Source: Hydrogenophaga sp.
GTDB lineage: Bacteria; Pseudomonadota; Gammaproteobacteria; Burkholderiales; Burkholderiaceae_C
DNA length: 32,508 nt
Reading direction: 5' to 3'
NCBI GenBank assembly: GCA_016790705.1
Contig: JAEUOT010000029.1
Span: 1 to 32,508, forward strand
Part shown: in pieces, positions 8,202-16,313 of the stretch
Layout: the number at the start of each line of letters is the position of its first letter
How positions within the stretch are numbered: the first letter of the stretch is position 1
Made by a program: the position numbers and the translations under genes
The notes under the pieces: model-generated
Told to the model about the DNA's origin: nothing
What the model saw: only the letters and a program-made list of their open reading frames with translations
Database searches by the model: none

Positions 8202-10366
8202 GCGCGGGTGCTGCGGTCACCACCGGCGGCACCATCGCGCTGAAGGCCCCGGCGCGCAAGATCCCACTGCCACCGATCCGCGATGAGCTGATCCTCTTCC
8301 CGGCAGCACCCAACGAGGACGGCACACCGGCCTGGATGATCCAGGACCCGGTGTGCAACCGCTTCTACCGCATCGGATGGCTGGATTTCGAGCTGCTGGT
8401 GCATTGGGCGGACAACGACATGGACACGCTGGTGGCGACGGTCAACGAGCAGACGCCGCTGAACGTGACCGCCGACGACGTGCGCGCCCTGGTGAAGTTC
8501 CTGTCGGACAACCAGTTGCTGCGCATCGTGGGGCGCGCGGATGTGATGCGGGCCCTGGCGCGGGTCCAGAACATGAAGAAGTCGCTGTTTGCGACGCTGC
8601 TGCACAACTACCTGTTCTTCCGCCTGCCCTTGCTGCGGCCGCAGGTCTGGCTGGCGGCGCTGCGGCCCTATCTGCTGCGCATCAACATGCAGATGGTCGC
8701 CGCCGTGATCCTGGCGATCACGCTGCTGGGTGTCTTCCTGGTGTCGCGGCAGTGGGATCAGTTCACCCACACCCTGGTCGACAACATGACCTGGAAGGGC
8801 ATCGTGGGCTACGGGGTGGCGCTGGTCTTTGCCAAGGCCCTGCATGAGACCGGGCACGCGTTGGCGGCGACCCGCTTCGGGGTCCGTGTCGCCCACATGG
8901 GCGTGGCCTTCCTCGTGATGTTTCCGATGCTGTACACGGACACCAGCGAGAGCTGGCGCCTCAGGGACTCGCGGCAACGGCTGGCGATCGCCGCAGCCGG
9001 CATCGCCGTGGAGCTGTCGCTGGCTGGCATCGCGACACTTGCCTGGACCCTGGCGCCGGACGGGTCGTTCCGCAACGGCATGTTCTTCCTGGCGACCACC
9101 AGTTGGGTGCTGACCTTGCTGGTCAACGCCAGCCCGTTCATGCGCTTCGACGGCTACTTCATCGCCAGCGACGTGCTCGATCTGCCGAACCTGCATGAGC
9201 GTTCGACCGGGCAAGCCAAGACCTGGATGCGACGCACCTTGCTGGGCATTGACGAAAAGTGGCCCGAATCCTTCAGCCCGCACAAGCGGCGCGCGCTGAT
9301 CGGTTTCGCGCTCTTCACCTGGGTGTACCGCCTGACCGTGTTCGTGGGCATTGCATTGACGGTTTATTTCTATTTTTTCAAGCTGCTGGGCATCGTGCTC
9401 ATGCTTGTGGAGCTGGTGTGGTTCATCGGAAGACCTGTCATGAAGGAACTTGAGTACTGGAAGCAGCGGTGGGCCGATGTTCCTGTCACCCACAAGCGCC
9501 GGTTCGTCGCGGTCCTGGCTGCCGGGCTGGTGGTGCTGTTGTTCCCGTTCAGCAGCCGCGTCGCCGGCCACGGGTGGTACCACGCGCAGGAGCAGCAGGC
9601 GATCCACGCGCCGTTTGCGGCCCAGATCGTGGCGATGCCGGCCCAGCGGCAGTTCAAGGCGGGGGATGTCCTCTTCGTGCTGGACTCGTCCGTGCTGGGC
9701 ATTGCACAGGACCGTTCACGGCAACTGGCCAAGGCCCGCGAGACGCAGATCGCCGGCCTGCTGGGGCTGCCCGATGGCGAAGCTCAGCGCCAGAGTCTGT
9801 CGTCCCAGAAAGCTTACTACGAGGCCGAAGAGCAGTTCAACCAGGGAGAGCGTGAGCGCCTGACCCTGCGTGCCGCCTTTGACGGCGAACTGCGTGACAT
9901 CGACCCGGCGCTGGCACCCGGCGTGTGGGTCAAGTCGCGTGAGGCGCTGGGGGTGTTGGTGGACAGCCGCCGATGGGTGGTGGATGCCTTCATCGCCGAA
10001 GCCGATCTGGGCCGCCTGCGCCCGGGGCAGTCGGTGCGTGTGAGCCTGGCCTCCCGTCCCCTGTCATTGACCAGTGGCCGCGTCGAGGCCATCGACGTGT
10101 CGCGGACACTGGCGCTGCCGACGCAGATGCTGGACGCCAATTACGGCGGCCCGATCGTGACCGTGACCGAAACGGCGAAGGAGGGGCAGGAGCGGACCCA
10201 GGTCGTTCGCGATGCGCTGTTCCGTGTTCGGGTCGTGCTGGACGAGCCGTTGCCGACCCAGCAGGTGTCGACGGTGCGGGTCTCGATCGACGGCAAATCG
10301 GAATCGCTGGCGGCGGGCCTGTTCCGGCGCATGGCCTCGGTGTTCATCCGGGAAAGCGGGTTCTGA
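8186..10366 (+). CDS. PqqD-like / M50 membrane metalloprotease / HlyD-type fusion protein
   Basis: A 726-residue multidomain inner-membrane protein. Residues ~50-120 resemble a PqqD-like winged-helix (peptide-binding) domain. A polytopic region follows, with the zinc protease motif H220-E-T-G-H224 and a downstream NASPFMRFDG segment whose Asp322 is the expected third zinc ligand of M50/site-2 proteases. Several transmembrane helices lie at ~170-430. A further helix at ~445 leads into a periplasmic HlyD-type region (AAQIVAMPAQRQFKAGDVLFVLDS, hairpin, beta-barrel with RPGQSVRVSLASRPL). All predicted M50 catalytic residues are present, so it is probably an active protease. The start overlaps the previous gene; a GTG at 8198 (GTGA overlap) is an alternative. 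It may process or thread the adhesin, taking the place normally held by an ABC transporter. Confidence 0.87.
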   Translation: MERPVSAGAAVTTGGTIALKAPARKIPLPPIRDELILFPAAPNEDGTPAWMIQDPVCNRFYRIGWLDFELLVHWADNDMDTLVATVNEQTPLNVTADDVRALVKFLSDNQLLRIVGRADVMRALARVQNMKKSLFATLLHNYLFFRLPLLRPQVWLAALRPYLLRINMQMVAAVILAITLLGVFLVSRQWDQFTHTLVDNMTWKGIVGYGVALVFAKALHETGHALAATRFGVRVAHMGVAFLVMFPMLYTDTSESWRLRDSRQRLAIAAAGIAVELSLAGIATLAWTLAPDGSFRNGMFFLATTSWVLTLLVNASPFMRFDGYFIASDVLDLPNLHERSTGQAKTWMRRTLLGIDEKWPESFSPHKRRALIGFALFTWVYRLTVFVGIALTVYFYFFKLLGIVLMLVELVWFIGRPVMKELEYWKQRWADVPVTHKRRFVAVLAAGLVVLLFPFSSRVAGHGWYHAQEQQAIHAPFAAQIVAMPAQRQFKAGDVLFVLDSSVLGIAQDRSRQLAKARETQIAGLLGLPDGEAQRQSLSSQKAYYEAEEQFNQGERERLTLRAAFDGELRDIDPALAPGVWVKSREALGVLVDSRRWVVDAFIAEADLGRLRPGQSVRVSLASRPLSLTSGRVEAIDVSRTLALPTQMLDANYGGPIVTVTETAKEGQERTQVVRDALFRVRVVLDEPLPTQQVSTVRVSIDGKSESLAAGLFRRMASVFIRESGF

Positions 10367-10399
10367 GCAGGGCCACGCCGCCGTGCGATCATTGCGCGC

Positions 10400-11128
10400 A
10401 TGAGCATCCTGCGCGTTGCGACCTACAACATCCACAAAGGTGTCCAGGGCCTGGGGCCGACCCGGCGGCTTGAGATCCACAACCTGGCGCATGCGGTCGA
10501 GCAGTTCGACGCCGACATCGTCTGCCTGCAGGAAGTCCGCCGTCACCACCGCAAGCTGGAGCGACAGCTCACCCGCTGGCCCGATCTGGAGCAGGCCGAT
10601 TACCTGTCCCCCGAGGGGTACGAGTCCGTCTACCGCACCAATGCGGTGACGCGCCACGGGGAACATGGCAATGCCCTGCTGTCCCGCTGGCCGGTGCTGG
10701 ACACGCGCCATTCCGATGTGTCCGATCACCGTTTCGAGCAGCGCGGCCTGCTGCATGTGCAGTTGCTGGTGGACGGACGCGAGGTGCATGTGATCGTGGT
10801 GCATTTCGGTCTGATCCATGCCAGTCGCGAGCGGCAGGTGCAGCGCCTGGGCCGTCACATCGCCCAGTCGGTGCCGGCCGATGCGCCGCTGATCGTGGCC
10901 GGCGATTTCAATGACTGGGGCGCGCAGTTGCTGCGGCCCATGGCGGCGCTGGACCTGCGCACCTTCGAGGGCATCCGGCTGGCGACCTATCCTTCGCGCC
11001 TGCCGCTGCTGCACCTGGACCGGATCTACATGCGCGGGCTGCGACCATTGAGCGCGCAGGTCCCGCACGGCCGCGCCTGGTCGCGCATGTCGGACCACCT
11101 CCCCCTGATCGCCGAGCTGGAGCTGTGA
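10400..11128 (+). CDS. Endonuclease/exonuclease/phosphatase (EEP) family protein, YbhP-like
   Basis: The 242-residue product carries the EEP/DNase I-like fold signatures in order: ATYNIHKGVQG near the N-terminus, CLQEVR (metal-binding Glu), VHFGLIH, VAGDFNDWG (catalytic Asp/Asn) and a C-terminal SDHLPLIAELE (catalytic His). There is no signal peptide. The gene stop overlaps the GTG start of a cardiolipin synthase gene (GTGA), an arrangement that parallels the E. coli ybhP-ybhO(clsB) pair. The substrate is unknown; for this subfamily both nucleic acid and phospholipid-head-group or phosphodiester substrates are possible. The linkage points to a role in membrane phospholipid metabolism. Confidence 0.88.
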   Translation: MSILRVATYNIHKGVQGLGPTRRLEIHNLAHAVEQFDADIVCLQEVRRHHRKLERQLTRWPDLEQADYLSPEGYESVYRTNAVTRHGEHGNALLSRWPVLDTRHSDVSDHRFEQRGLLHVQLLVDGREVHVIVVHFGLIHASRERQVQRLGRHIAQSVPADAPLIVAGDFNDWGAQLLRPMAALDLRTFEGIRLATYPSRLPLLHLDRIYMRGLRPLSAQVPHGRAWSRMSDHLPLIAELEL

Positions 11129-12453
11129 GCACGTCGGCGCCCTCGACCCACACAGCGCCGGTGCGCAGCCCTTCGGTGCCGCGACCCGGGCACCAGTTGT
11201 TGTTGCTCGAAGGTGGCAATGCCCTGTTCCCCGCGCTGGCGGAGGCGATGGACGCCGCGCGGCGGGTGGTTCATCTGGAGACCTACATCTTCCATTTCGC
11301 CGGCTCGGCCCTGATGGTGGCCGAAGCCCTGGAGAGGGCGGCGCGGCGCGGCGTGCTGGTGCGGCTGGTGGTCGATGGCGTGGGGACACCCGAGGTTCCG
11401 GCCGAGTGGCAGCGACGCTTCGCCGCGGCTGGCGTGCGCTGGCGGGTCTATGCGCCGCTGGGCCGGCTGGGGCTGCTGATCCCCAGCCGCTGGCGGCGCC
11501 TGCACCGCAAGCTCTGTGTGGTCGACGGCACCGTCGGCTTCTGCGGCGGCATCAACATCATCGATGACCAGGACGACGTGGCCCTGGGGCGGCTGAGTGC
11601 GCCGCGGCTGGACTTTTCACTGCGCGTGGCAGGGCCGCTGGTGGACGACATGGTGGAGACCATGGAGCAGCTCTGGTGGCGCCTGCAGGCGGTGCGCAAG
11701 GCCCGGCAGCGGGAGTTCCGGGCCGCCTGGGAGGCGTTCAAGGAGGCGCAGCCGGTGGGGGATTTTTCGCGCCTGCTGCGCAAGATCGAGGTCTATACCG
11801 GCATGGCCACGCGCGTGAACAGCGATGCGGAGGATGAAAGCGCCGTGCTGGCCAGCGATGTGCCGATGGGCGTCAACGACGCGCGGGCCGCGCTGCTGCT
11901 GCGAGACAACGTCAGCCACCGGCACGACATCGAGCGCGCCTATCTCAAGGCGCTGGGTGCGGCGCGCCAGGACATCGTGATCGCCAACGCCTATTTCATC
12001 CCCGGGCGCAAGCTGCGCAAGGCGCTGACGATGGCGGCGGCGCGCGGCGTGCGGGTGAGGCTGATGATGCAGGGGCGGTACGAAAACTTCTTCCAGTACC
12101 GCGCCGCGCGACCGGTCTACCAGAAGCTGATCGACGCCGGTGTCGACATCCGCGAATACGCGCCCAGTTCGCTGCACGCCAAGGTGGCGGTGGTCGACAA
12201 GGCCTGGGCGACCGTGGGCTCGACCAACCTCGACCCGCTGTCCCTGCTGCTGGCGCGTGAGGCCAATGTGGCCACCACCGACCGCCGCTTTGCCGCGCTG
12301 CTGCACCAGCGGCTGGACGCGCTGGTCGAGCACGCCGGCCAGAAGCTGGACGGCAAGGTGCTGGCCAACCGGCCCTGGCACCAGCGGGCGCTGGACCGGC
12401 TGGCCTTTGTCGTCATGAGGACCATGCTGTTCCTGACGGGGCACCGGTACTGA
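11125..12453 (+). CDS. clsB: Cardiolipin synthase B (phospholipase D superfamily)
   Basis: A 442-residue phospholipase D-type enzyme that forms cardiolipin or related phospholipids by phosphatidyl transfer at the inner membrane. Two HKD motifs are visible: HRKLCVVDGTVGFCGGIN at about residues 130-147 and HAKVAVVDKAWATVGSTN at about 352-369. It lacks the two N-terminal transmembrane helices of ClsA, and its length fits ClsB (E. coli about 413). The GTG start at 11125 overlaps the stop of the EEP gene as GTGA, so the two are almost certainly co-translated. A modest C-terminal hydrophobic segment (LAFVVMRTMLFLTG) may help membrane association. Confidence 0.9.
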   Translation: MSTSAPSTHTAPVRSPSVPRPGHQLLLLEGGNALFPALAEAMDAARRVVHLETYIFHFAGSALMVAEALERAARRGVLVRLVVDGVGTPEVPAEWQRRFAAAGVRWRVYAPLGRLGLLIPSRWRRLHRKLCVVDGTVGFCGGINIIDDQDDVALGRLSAPRLDFSLRVAGPLVDDMVETMEQLWWRLQAVRKARQREFRAAWEAFKEAQPVGDFSRLLRKIEVYTGMATRVNSDAEDESAVLASDVPMGVNDARAALLLRDNVSHRHDIERAYLKALGAARQDIVIANAYFIPGRKLRKALTMAAARGVRVRLMMQGRYENFFQYRAARPVYQKLIDAGVDIREYAPSSLHAKVAVVDKAWATVGSTNLDPLSLLLAREANVATTDRRFAALLHQRLDALVEHAGQKLDGKVLANRPWHQRALDRLAFVVMRTMLFLTGHRY

Positions 12454-12523
12454 AACCCCCGTGGCAGCGCGATCAAGGGGTGCGGTGTTAGCATGGCCCA
12501 TGCTGATGAAATCCGGAACTCCC

Positions 12524-13234
12524 ATGAGCAATCCCGACCCGCTGGCCGACACGGAAGGCACCCCCGTCTCGGTCAAGATCCGTGAGCGCCTCAAGGCGGC
12601 CCGCCACCGTTTCCACTCCAACGACAACATCGCCGACTTCATCGAGCCCGGCGAGCTGGAGAAGCTGTTGGACGAGGTGACGGTCAAGATGCAGGGCGTG
12701 CTCGACGCCATGGTGATCGACACCGAGAACGACCACAACACCGGCGACACCGCGCGTCGCGTGGCCAAGATGTACCTCAAGGAGGTCTTCAACGGCCGCT
12801 ACGTCAAGGGCCCGAGCGTCACCGAATTTCCCAACGCCGAACACCTCAACGAGCTGATGATCGTCGGCCCGATCACGGTGCGCAGCGCCTGCAGCCACCA
12901 CCTCTGTCCGGTGATCGGTCGCGTCTGGATCGGCGTCATGCCCAACGAGCACACCAACGTGATCGGACTGTCCAAATACGCGCGCATGGCCGAGTGGATC
13001 ATGGGTCGCCCGCAGATCCAGGAAGAGGCGGTGGTGCAGCTGGCCGACCTGATCCAGGAAAAGACCCAGCCCGATGGCCTGGCCATCGTGATGGAAGCCA
13101 GCCACTACTGCATGGCCTGGCGCGGCGTGAAGGACATGGACAGCAAGATGATCAACTCGGTCATGCGCGGCGTGTTCCTCAAGGACCCGAACCTGCGCCG
13201 CGAATTCCTCTCCCTCATTCCCCGCCAATCCTGA
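12524..13234 (+). CDS. folE: GTP cyclohydrolase I
   Basis: Converts GTP to 7,8-dihydroneopterin triphosphate, the first step of folate/pterin synthesis. The 236-residue product contains the zinc-site signatures CSHHLCPVIGRVWIGV and HYCMAWRGV, plus the GLSKYARMAEWIM helix and the EDHNTGDT-like region, here ENDHNTGDTARRVAKMY. The length is close to E. coli FolE (222). The frame is open further upstream with in-frame starts at 12461 (GTG), 12500 and 12506. I chose ATG 12524 because it gives the family-typical N-terminus and follows a GGA a few bases upstream; the choice is uncertain. The BLUF gene follows after 11 bp, suggesting one transcript. Confidence 0.92.
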   Translation: MSNPDPLADTEGTPVSVKIRERLKAARHRFHSNDNIADFIEPGELEKLLDEVTVKMQGVLDAMVIDTENDHNTGDTARRVAKMYLKEVFNGRYVKGPSVTEFPNAEHLNELMIVGPITVRSACSHHLCPVIGRVWIGVMPNEHTNVIGLSKYARMAEWIMGRPQIQEEAVVQLADLIQEKTQPDGLAIVMEASHYCMAWRGVKDMDSKMINSVMRGVFLKDPNLRREFLSLIPRQS

Positions 13235-13245
13235 AGAAGCCCACC

Positions 13246-13671
13246 ATGCTGGTACGCCTGCTCTACGTCAGCCGCGCGATCGACAAGGACTGCGCCAAGT
13301 CCATGGAGTCGATCCTTGAGACTTCCCGCGCCCACAACCTGCACCACGGCATCACCGGCGTGCTGTGTTACGGCGGCGGCATCTTCCTGCAGGCGATCGA
13401 GGGCGGGCGCGACGCGGTCAACACGCTCTACAACCACATCGTGAGCGACAAGCGCCACAGCGATGTCGCCCTGCTGCACTACGAGGAAATCAGCGAACGG
13501 CGCTTCGGCGGCTGGACGATGGGCACGGTCAACCTGGCCAAGCTCAACACCTCGATCGTGCTGAAGTACTCCGAGCGGCCCGAGTTCGACCCCTACAAGG
13601 TGTCGGGCAAGGTTTCGCTGGCCCTGCTCGAAGAGCTGATGGCCACGGCCTCCATCATCGGAAGGGCTTGA
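13246..13671 (+). CDS. BLUF-domain blue-light photoreceptor (stand-alone)
   Basis: A 141-residue single-domain BLUF protein that should bind FAD. Key residues of the light-sensing hydrogen-bond network are present: Tyr7 (LLYVSR), Asn31 (AHNLHHGITG), Gln49 (FLQAIEGG), and Trp90/Met92 (GGWTMG). The DKRH motif at 68-71 also fits. No output domain is attached, so signalling must go through a partner protein, as for PixD-type short BLUF proteins. ATG 13246 lies 11 bp after folE and 28 bp before the transporter gene. Synthesis genes for pterin and flavin precursors in the same gene run make a functional link to flavin chemistry plausible. Confidence 0.93.
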   Translation: MLVRLLYVSRAIDKDCAKSMESILETSRAHNLHHGITGVLCYGGGIFLQAIEGGRDAVNTLYNHIVSDKRHSDVALLHYEEISERRFGGWTMGTVNLAKLNTSIVLKYSERPEFDPYKVSGKVSLALLEELMATASIIGRA

Positions 13672-13699
13672 GGACCTCCCCTCCGCGCCGCTGCGCAGC

Positions 13700-14581
13700 A
13701 TGTCGCTGACCGCATTCGGTCTGATCGTGCTCGCCGGCCTGATCCACGCCGGCTGGAACATCGTCGCCAAAAAGGCGGCGGGCGACGCGCGCTTCGCCTT
13801 CTTCACCGCCTTCCTCATGATGCTGCTCTGGGCGCCGCTTGGCTGGTGGCTGGGGCGTGACGTGGTGCCGACCTGGGGCCGTGCGGAGTGGGCAATCGTC
13901 GTCGCCTCGGGGGTGATCCACGTCTTCTATTACGTCGTGTTGCTGCGCGGTTACCGCAAGGCCGATCTGACCGTGGTCTATCCGCTGGCCCGGGGCAGCG
14001 GTCCGCTGATGTCGTCGCTGGCCGCCATCGTGTTTCTCGGGGAGCGCATCTCGGCCCTCGGCGCGGCCGGCATCGCCGGGGTGGTGCTCGGCGTGTTCCT
14101 GATCGCCGGGGGGCCGGGCCTGTGGCGCGCGGCGCACGATCCGGTGGCGCGGCATCGCGTGCGCAAGGGCATGTTCTACGGCCTGCTGACCGGCGCATTC
14201 ATCGCGTCCTACACGCTGGTCGACGGCTACGGCGTGCGCTGGCTGCTGATGTCGCCGATCCTGCTGGATTACATGGGCAACTTCGTGCGGGTCGCGCTGT
14301 TGGCGCCCAATGTCCTGCGTGACCGTGCCACGGCCTGGACACTGTGGCAGAAGCAATGGCGCCCCGCGCTGGCGGTGGCGGCCTTCAGTCCCATTGCCTA
14401 TGTGCTGGTGCTCTACGCGATGCAACAGGCGCCACTGTCGCATGTGGCGCCGGCGCGCGAGGTGTCGATGCTGTTCGCGGCCCTGATCGGCGGCCAGTTG
14501 CTCGGCGAGGGTGAGCGCGCCCTGCGCATCTTGGGAGCCATCTGCATTGCGGGCGGCGTGGTCGCGCTGGGTCTGGGATGA
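13700..14581 (+). CDS. EamA/DMT-superfamily membrane transporter
   Basis: The 293-residue polytopic protein has about ten predicted transmembrane helices arranged as two EamA halves (roughly residues 1-140 and 155-290). Features include an N-terminal GLIHAGWNIVAKKA segment and the PLARGSGPLMSSLAA and YAMQQAPLSHVAPAREVSMLFAALIGG loops typical of the family. The substrate cannot be read from sequence. Some DMT members (RibN) move riboflavin, and this gene lies between a BLUF gene and a lumazine synthase gene, so flavin-related transport is a testable guess only. The stop overlaps the next start as ATGA. Confidence 0.85.
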   Translation: MSLTAFGLIVLAGLIHAGWNIVAKKAAGDARFAFFTAFLMMLLWAPLGWWLGRDVVPTWGRAEWAIVVASGVIHVFYYVVLLRGYRKADLTVVYPLARGSGPLMSSLAAIVFLGERISALGAAGIAGVVLGVFLIAGGPGLWRAAHDPVARHRVRKGMFYGLLTGAFIASYTLVDGYGVRWLLMSPILLDYMGNFVRVALLAPNVLRDRATAWTLWQKQWRPALAVAAFSPIAYVLVLYAMQQAPLSHVAPAREVSMLFAALIGGQLLGEGERALRILGAICIAGGVVALGLG

Positions 14582-15429
14582 ACGTCGAGACGGCTGTCAC
14601 CTTGCTGGGGTGTGATTTCACCAGCGCGCCGTCCAAGCGCAAACCGGTCACGCTGGCGGTCGGGCGCTGCGACCGGGGCCGCGTGGTGCTGGATCGCACC
14701 GAGCGCTTCGAGACGCTCGATGCGTGGCAGGCCCGGCTGGCCCAGGCGACGGCCGGCGGCTGGGTCGGCGGCTTCGACCTGCCGTTCGGCCTGCCGCGAG
14801 AGCTGGTCCAGACATTGGGCTGGCCAGCCGACTGGCGCGATTGCATCGCGCACTACGCGGGCCTTTCGCGACAACAGATCCGCGACACCTTCGCCGCCTT
14901 CTGCGACGCGCGTCCGGCCGGCGGCAAGTTCGCCCACCGCGCGACCGACGGCCCGGCCGGATCGAGCCCGAGCATGAAGTGGGTCAACCCGCCGGTGGCC
15001 TACATGCTGCACGCGGGCGTGCCGCGCCTGATCGATGCCGGCGTCAGCCTCCCGGGGCTGCACGAAGGCGACCCGCAGCGGATCGCGCTGGAGGCCTACC
15101 CGGGCCTGCTGGCGCGCAGCGTGCTTGGCGCCACGAGCTACAAGAGCGACGACCGGGCCAGGCAGACACCCGAGCGCCTGATCGCCCGCAAGACCCTGAT
15201 CCATGCGCTGGAAAGCGGGGAGGCGCCTTTGCTGCGGGCGGCAGGCCTGCGCCTGAAACTCAGCCATGCCCAGCGCGACGCGCTCGCCGACGACCCCAGC
15301 GGCGATGCGCTGGATGCGGTGCTGTGCCTGCTGCAGGCGGCCTGGGGCTGGCACCGTCACCGCGACGGTCACCCGTGCTACGGCTTGCCGCCTTTTGACC
15401 CGCTGGAAGGCTGGATCGTCGGTGCCTGA
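14578..15429 (+). CDS. DUF429 domain-containing protein
   Basis: The 283-residue protein resembles the DUF429 family (RNase H-like fold predicted). It shows an N-terminal LLGCDFTSAPSKRKPVTLAVG strand-loop, GGFDLPFGLPRELV, a central EAYPGLLARSVLG segment and a C-terminal DDPSGDALDAVLCLLQAAWG helix with conserved acidic residues. Family members are uncharacterised; the acidic positions are compatible with a nuclease-like site, but that is inference. ATG 14578 overlaps the transporter stop (ATGA), so the two are translationally coupled. Confidence 0.78.
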   Translation: MNVETAVTLLGCDFTSAPSKRKPVTLAVGRCDRGRVVLDRTERFETLDAWQARLAQATAGGWVGGFDLPFGLPRELVQTLGWPADWRDCIAHYAGLSRQQIRDTFAAFCDARPAGGKFAHRATDGPAGSSPSMKWVNPPVAYMLHAGVPRLIDAGVSLPGLHEGDPQRIALEAYPGLLARSVLGATSYKSDDRARQTPERLIARKTLIHALESGEAPLLRAAGLRLKLSHAQRDALADDPSGDALDAVLCLLQAAWGWHRHRDGHPCYGLPPFDPLEGWIVGA

Positions 15430-15447
15430 GTGACAATCGAGCCCGCC

Positions 15448-15948
15448 ATGAACCCGACCGAAACCCTTTCCCTGCCCGCCGGGCTGCGCTTCGCCTTCGT
15501 CGAAGCCGCCTGGCACGCCGACATCGTCCACCAGGCCCGTGACGCGTTCTACGCGCGCATGGCCGCGTCGGGGGTCGCCGCCGACCGCATCGACCTGTTC
15601 GACGTACCGGGGGCGTTTGAAATCCCGTTGCACGCCCAGCGCCTGGCCCGCTCGGGCCGGTACGCCGCCGTGGTCGGCAGCGCGCTGGTGGTCGACGACG
15701 GTATCTATCGTTTCGACGCGCTGATGCAGACGGTGGTGCAGGCGATGATGACGGTGCAACTGGACACCGGCGTCCCGATGATCCTGGCGGTGCAGTCGCC
15801 GCACCATTTCCACGAGCACGCCGAGCACCGCAAGTACTTCCAGCGGCACTTCGCCCTCAAGGGCACCGAGGCTGCAGAGGCCTGCCTGCGCACGGTCGCC
15901 GGGCTGCTGCGGCTGGATGCGCAGCTCGCCACCGGGGGGCCTGCATGA
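15448..15948 (+). CDS. ribH: 6,7-dimethyl-8-ribityllumazine synthase, type II (RibH2-like)
   Basis: Catalyses the penultimate step of riboflavin synthesis. The 166-residue product has DVPGAFEIPLHAQRLARSGRYAAVVGSALVVDDGIYR and TVVQAMMTVQLDTGVPMILAVQSPHHF followed by HAEHRKYF. This matches the RibH2 (Brucella-like decameric) type rather than the classical RibH with a THFDYV-like loop. Where the classical enzyme has its His-containing motif, this one has IYRFDAL. A GTG at 15430 just after the DUF429 stop is an alternative start; I prefer ATG 15448, which gives a family-like N-terminus. The stop overlaps the DUF1161 gene (ATGA). It may be a second, specialised ribH in this genome. Confidence 0.9.
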   Translation: MNPTETLSLPAGLRFAFVEAAWHADIVHQARDAFYARMAASGVAADRIDLFDVPGAFEIPLHAQRLARSGRYAAVVGSALVVDDGIYRFDALMQTVVQAMMTVQLDTGVPMILAVQSPHHFHEHAEHRKYFQRHFALKGTEAAEACLRTVAGLLRLDAQLATGGPA

Positions 15949-16304
15949 GCGTCTCGCGCTGGGGTGTGATGGGGCTGTCGCTGGCCGGGGCGCCCGTGAT
16001 GGCGGGCGATATCTGCGAACCCTTGCGCGAGCAGATCGAGGTCCAGATCGCCGGCACCGGCAAGACCGGATTTGCGGTGGTGGTGGCGGATGTGGACGCG
16101 CCGGTGGCGGGCAAGGTGGTCGGCACCTGCGCCAAGGGCACACGCAAGCTGGTGTACGTGCTGGCGGACAACGCGGGCGGTCGCACGGCCCGGCCGGCGC
16201 CGCCCACCACGACCGCGCTCGCGCCGGCACGACCCAGGGGCGCGGTGATCACCGAATGCCGCGACGGCAGTGTGGTGACGGCGCTGGCGGACTGCAAGCC
16301 CTGA
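15945..16304 (+). CDS. Small exported DUF1161 domain protein
   Basis: A 119-residue predicted periplasmic protein. A signal peptide (residues 1-21, ending PVMAG-D) is followed by a DUF1161-type domain: ICEPLREQIEVQIAGTGKTGFAVVVADVD, then AGKVVGTCAKGTRKLVYVL. It has a Pro/Thr/Ala-rich linker and a short C-terminal segment ECRDGSVVTALADCK. Four cysteines lie in the mature part and could form disulfides. Function is unknown. Its start overlaps the ribH stop as ATGA, making it the last gene of the run; the next gene lies on the opposite strand 9 bp away. Confidence 0.8.
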   Translation: MSVSRWGVMGLSLAGAPVMAGDICEPLREQIEVQIAGTGKTGFAVVVADVDAPVAGKVVGTCAKGTRKLVYVLADNAGGRTARPAPPTTTALAPARPRGAVITECRDGSVVTALADCKP

Positions 16305-16313
16305 GAGCGGCCC

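Noticed and set aside
15370-15448. FMN riboswitch ahead of the lumazine synthase gene
   Set aside because: The gene follows the DUF429 stop by 18 bp; no room and no conserved RFN-element sequence.
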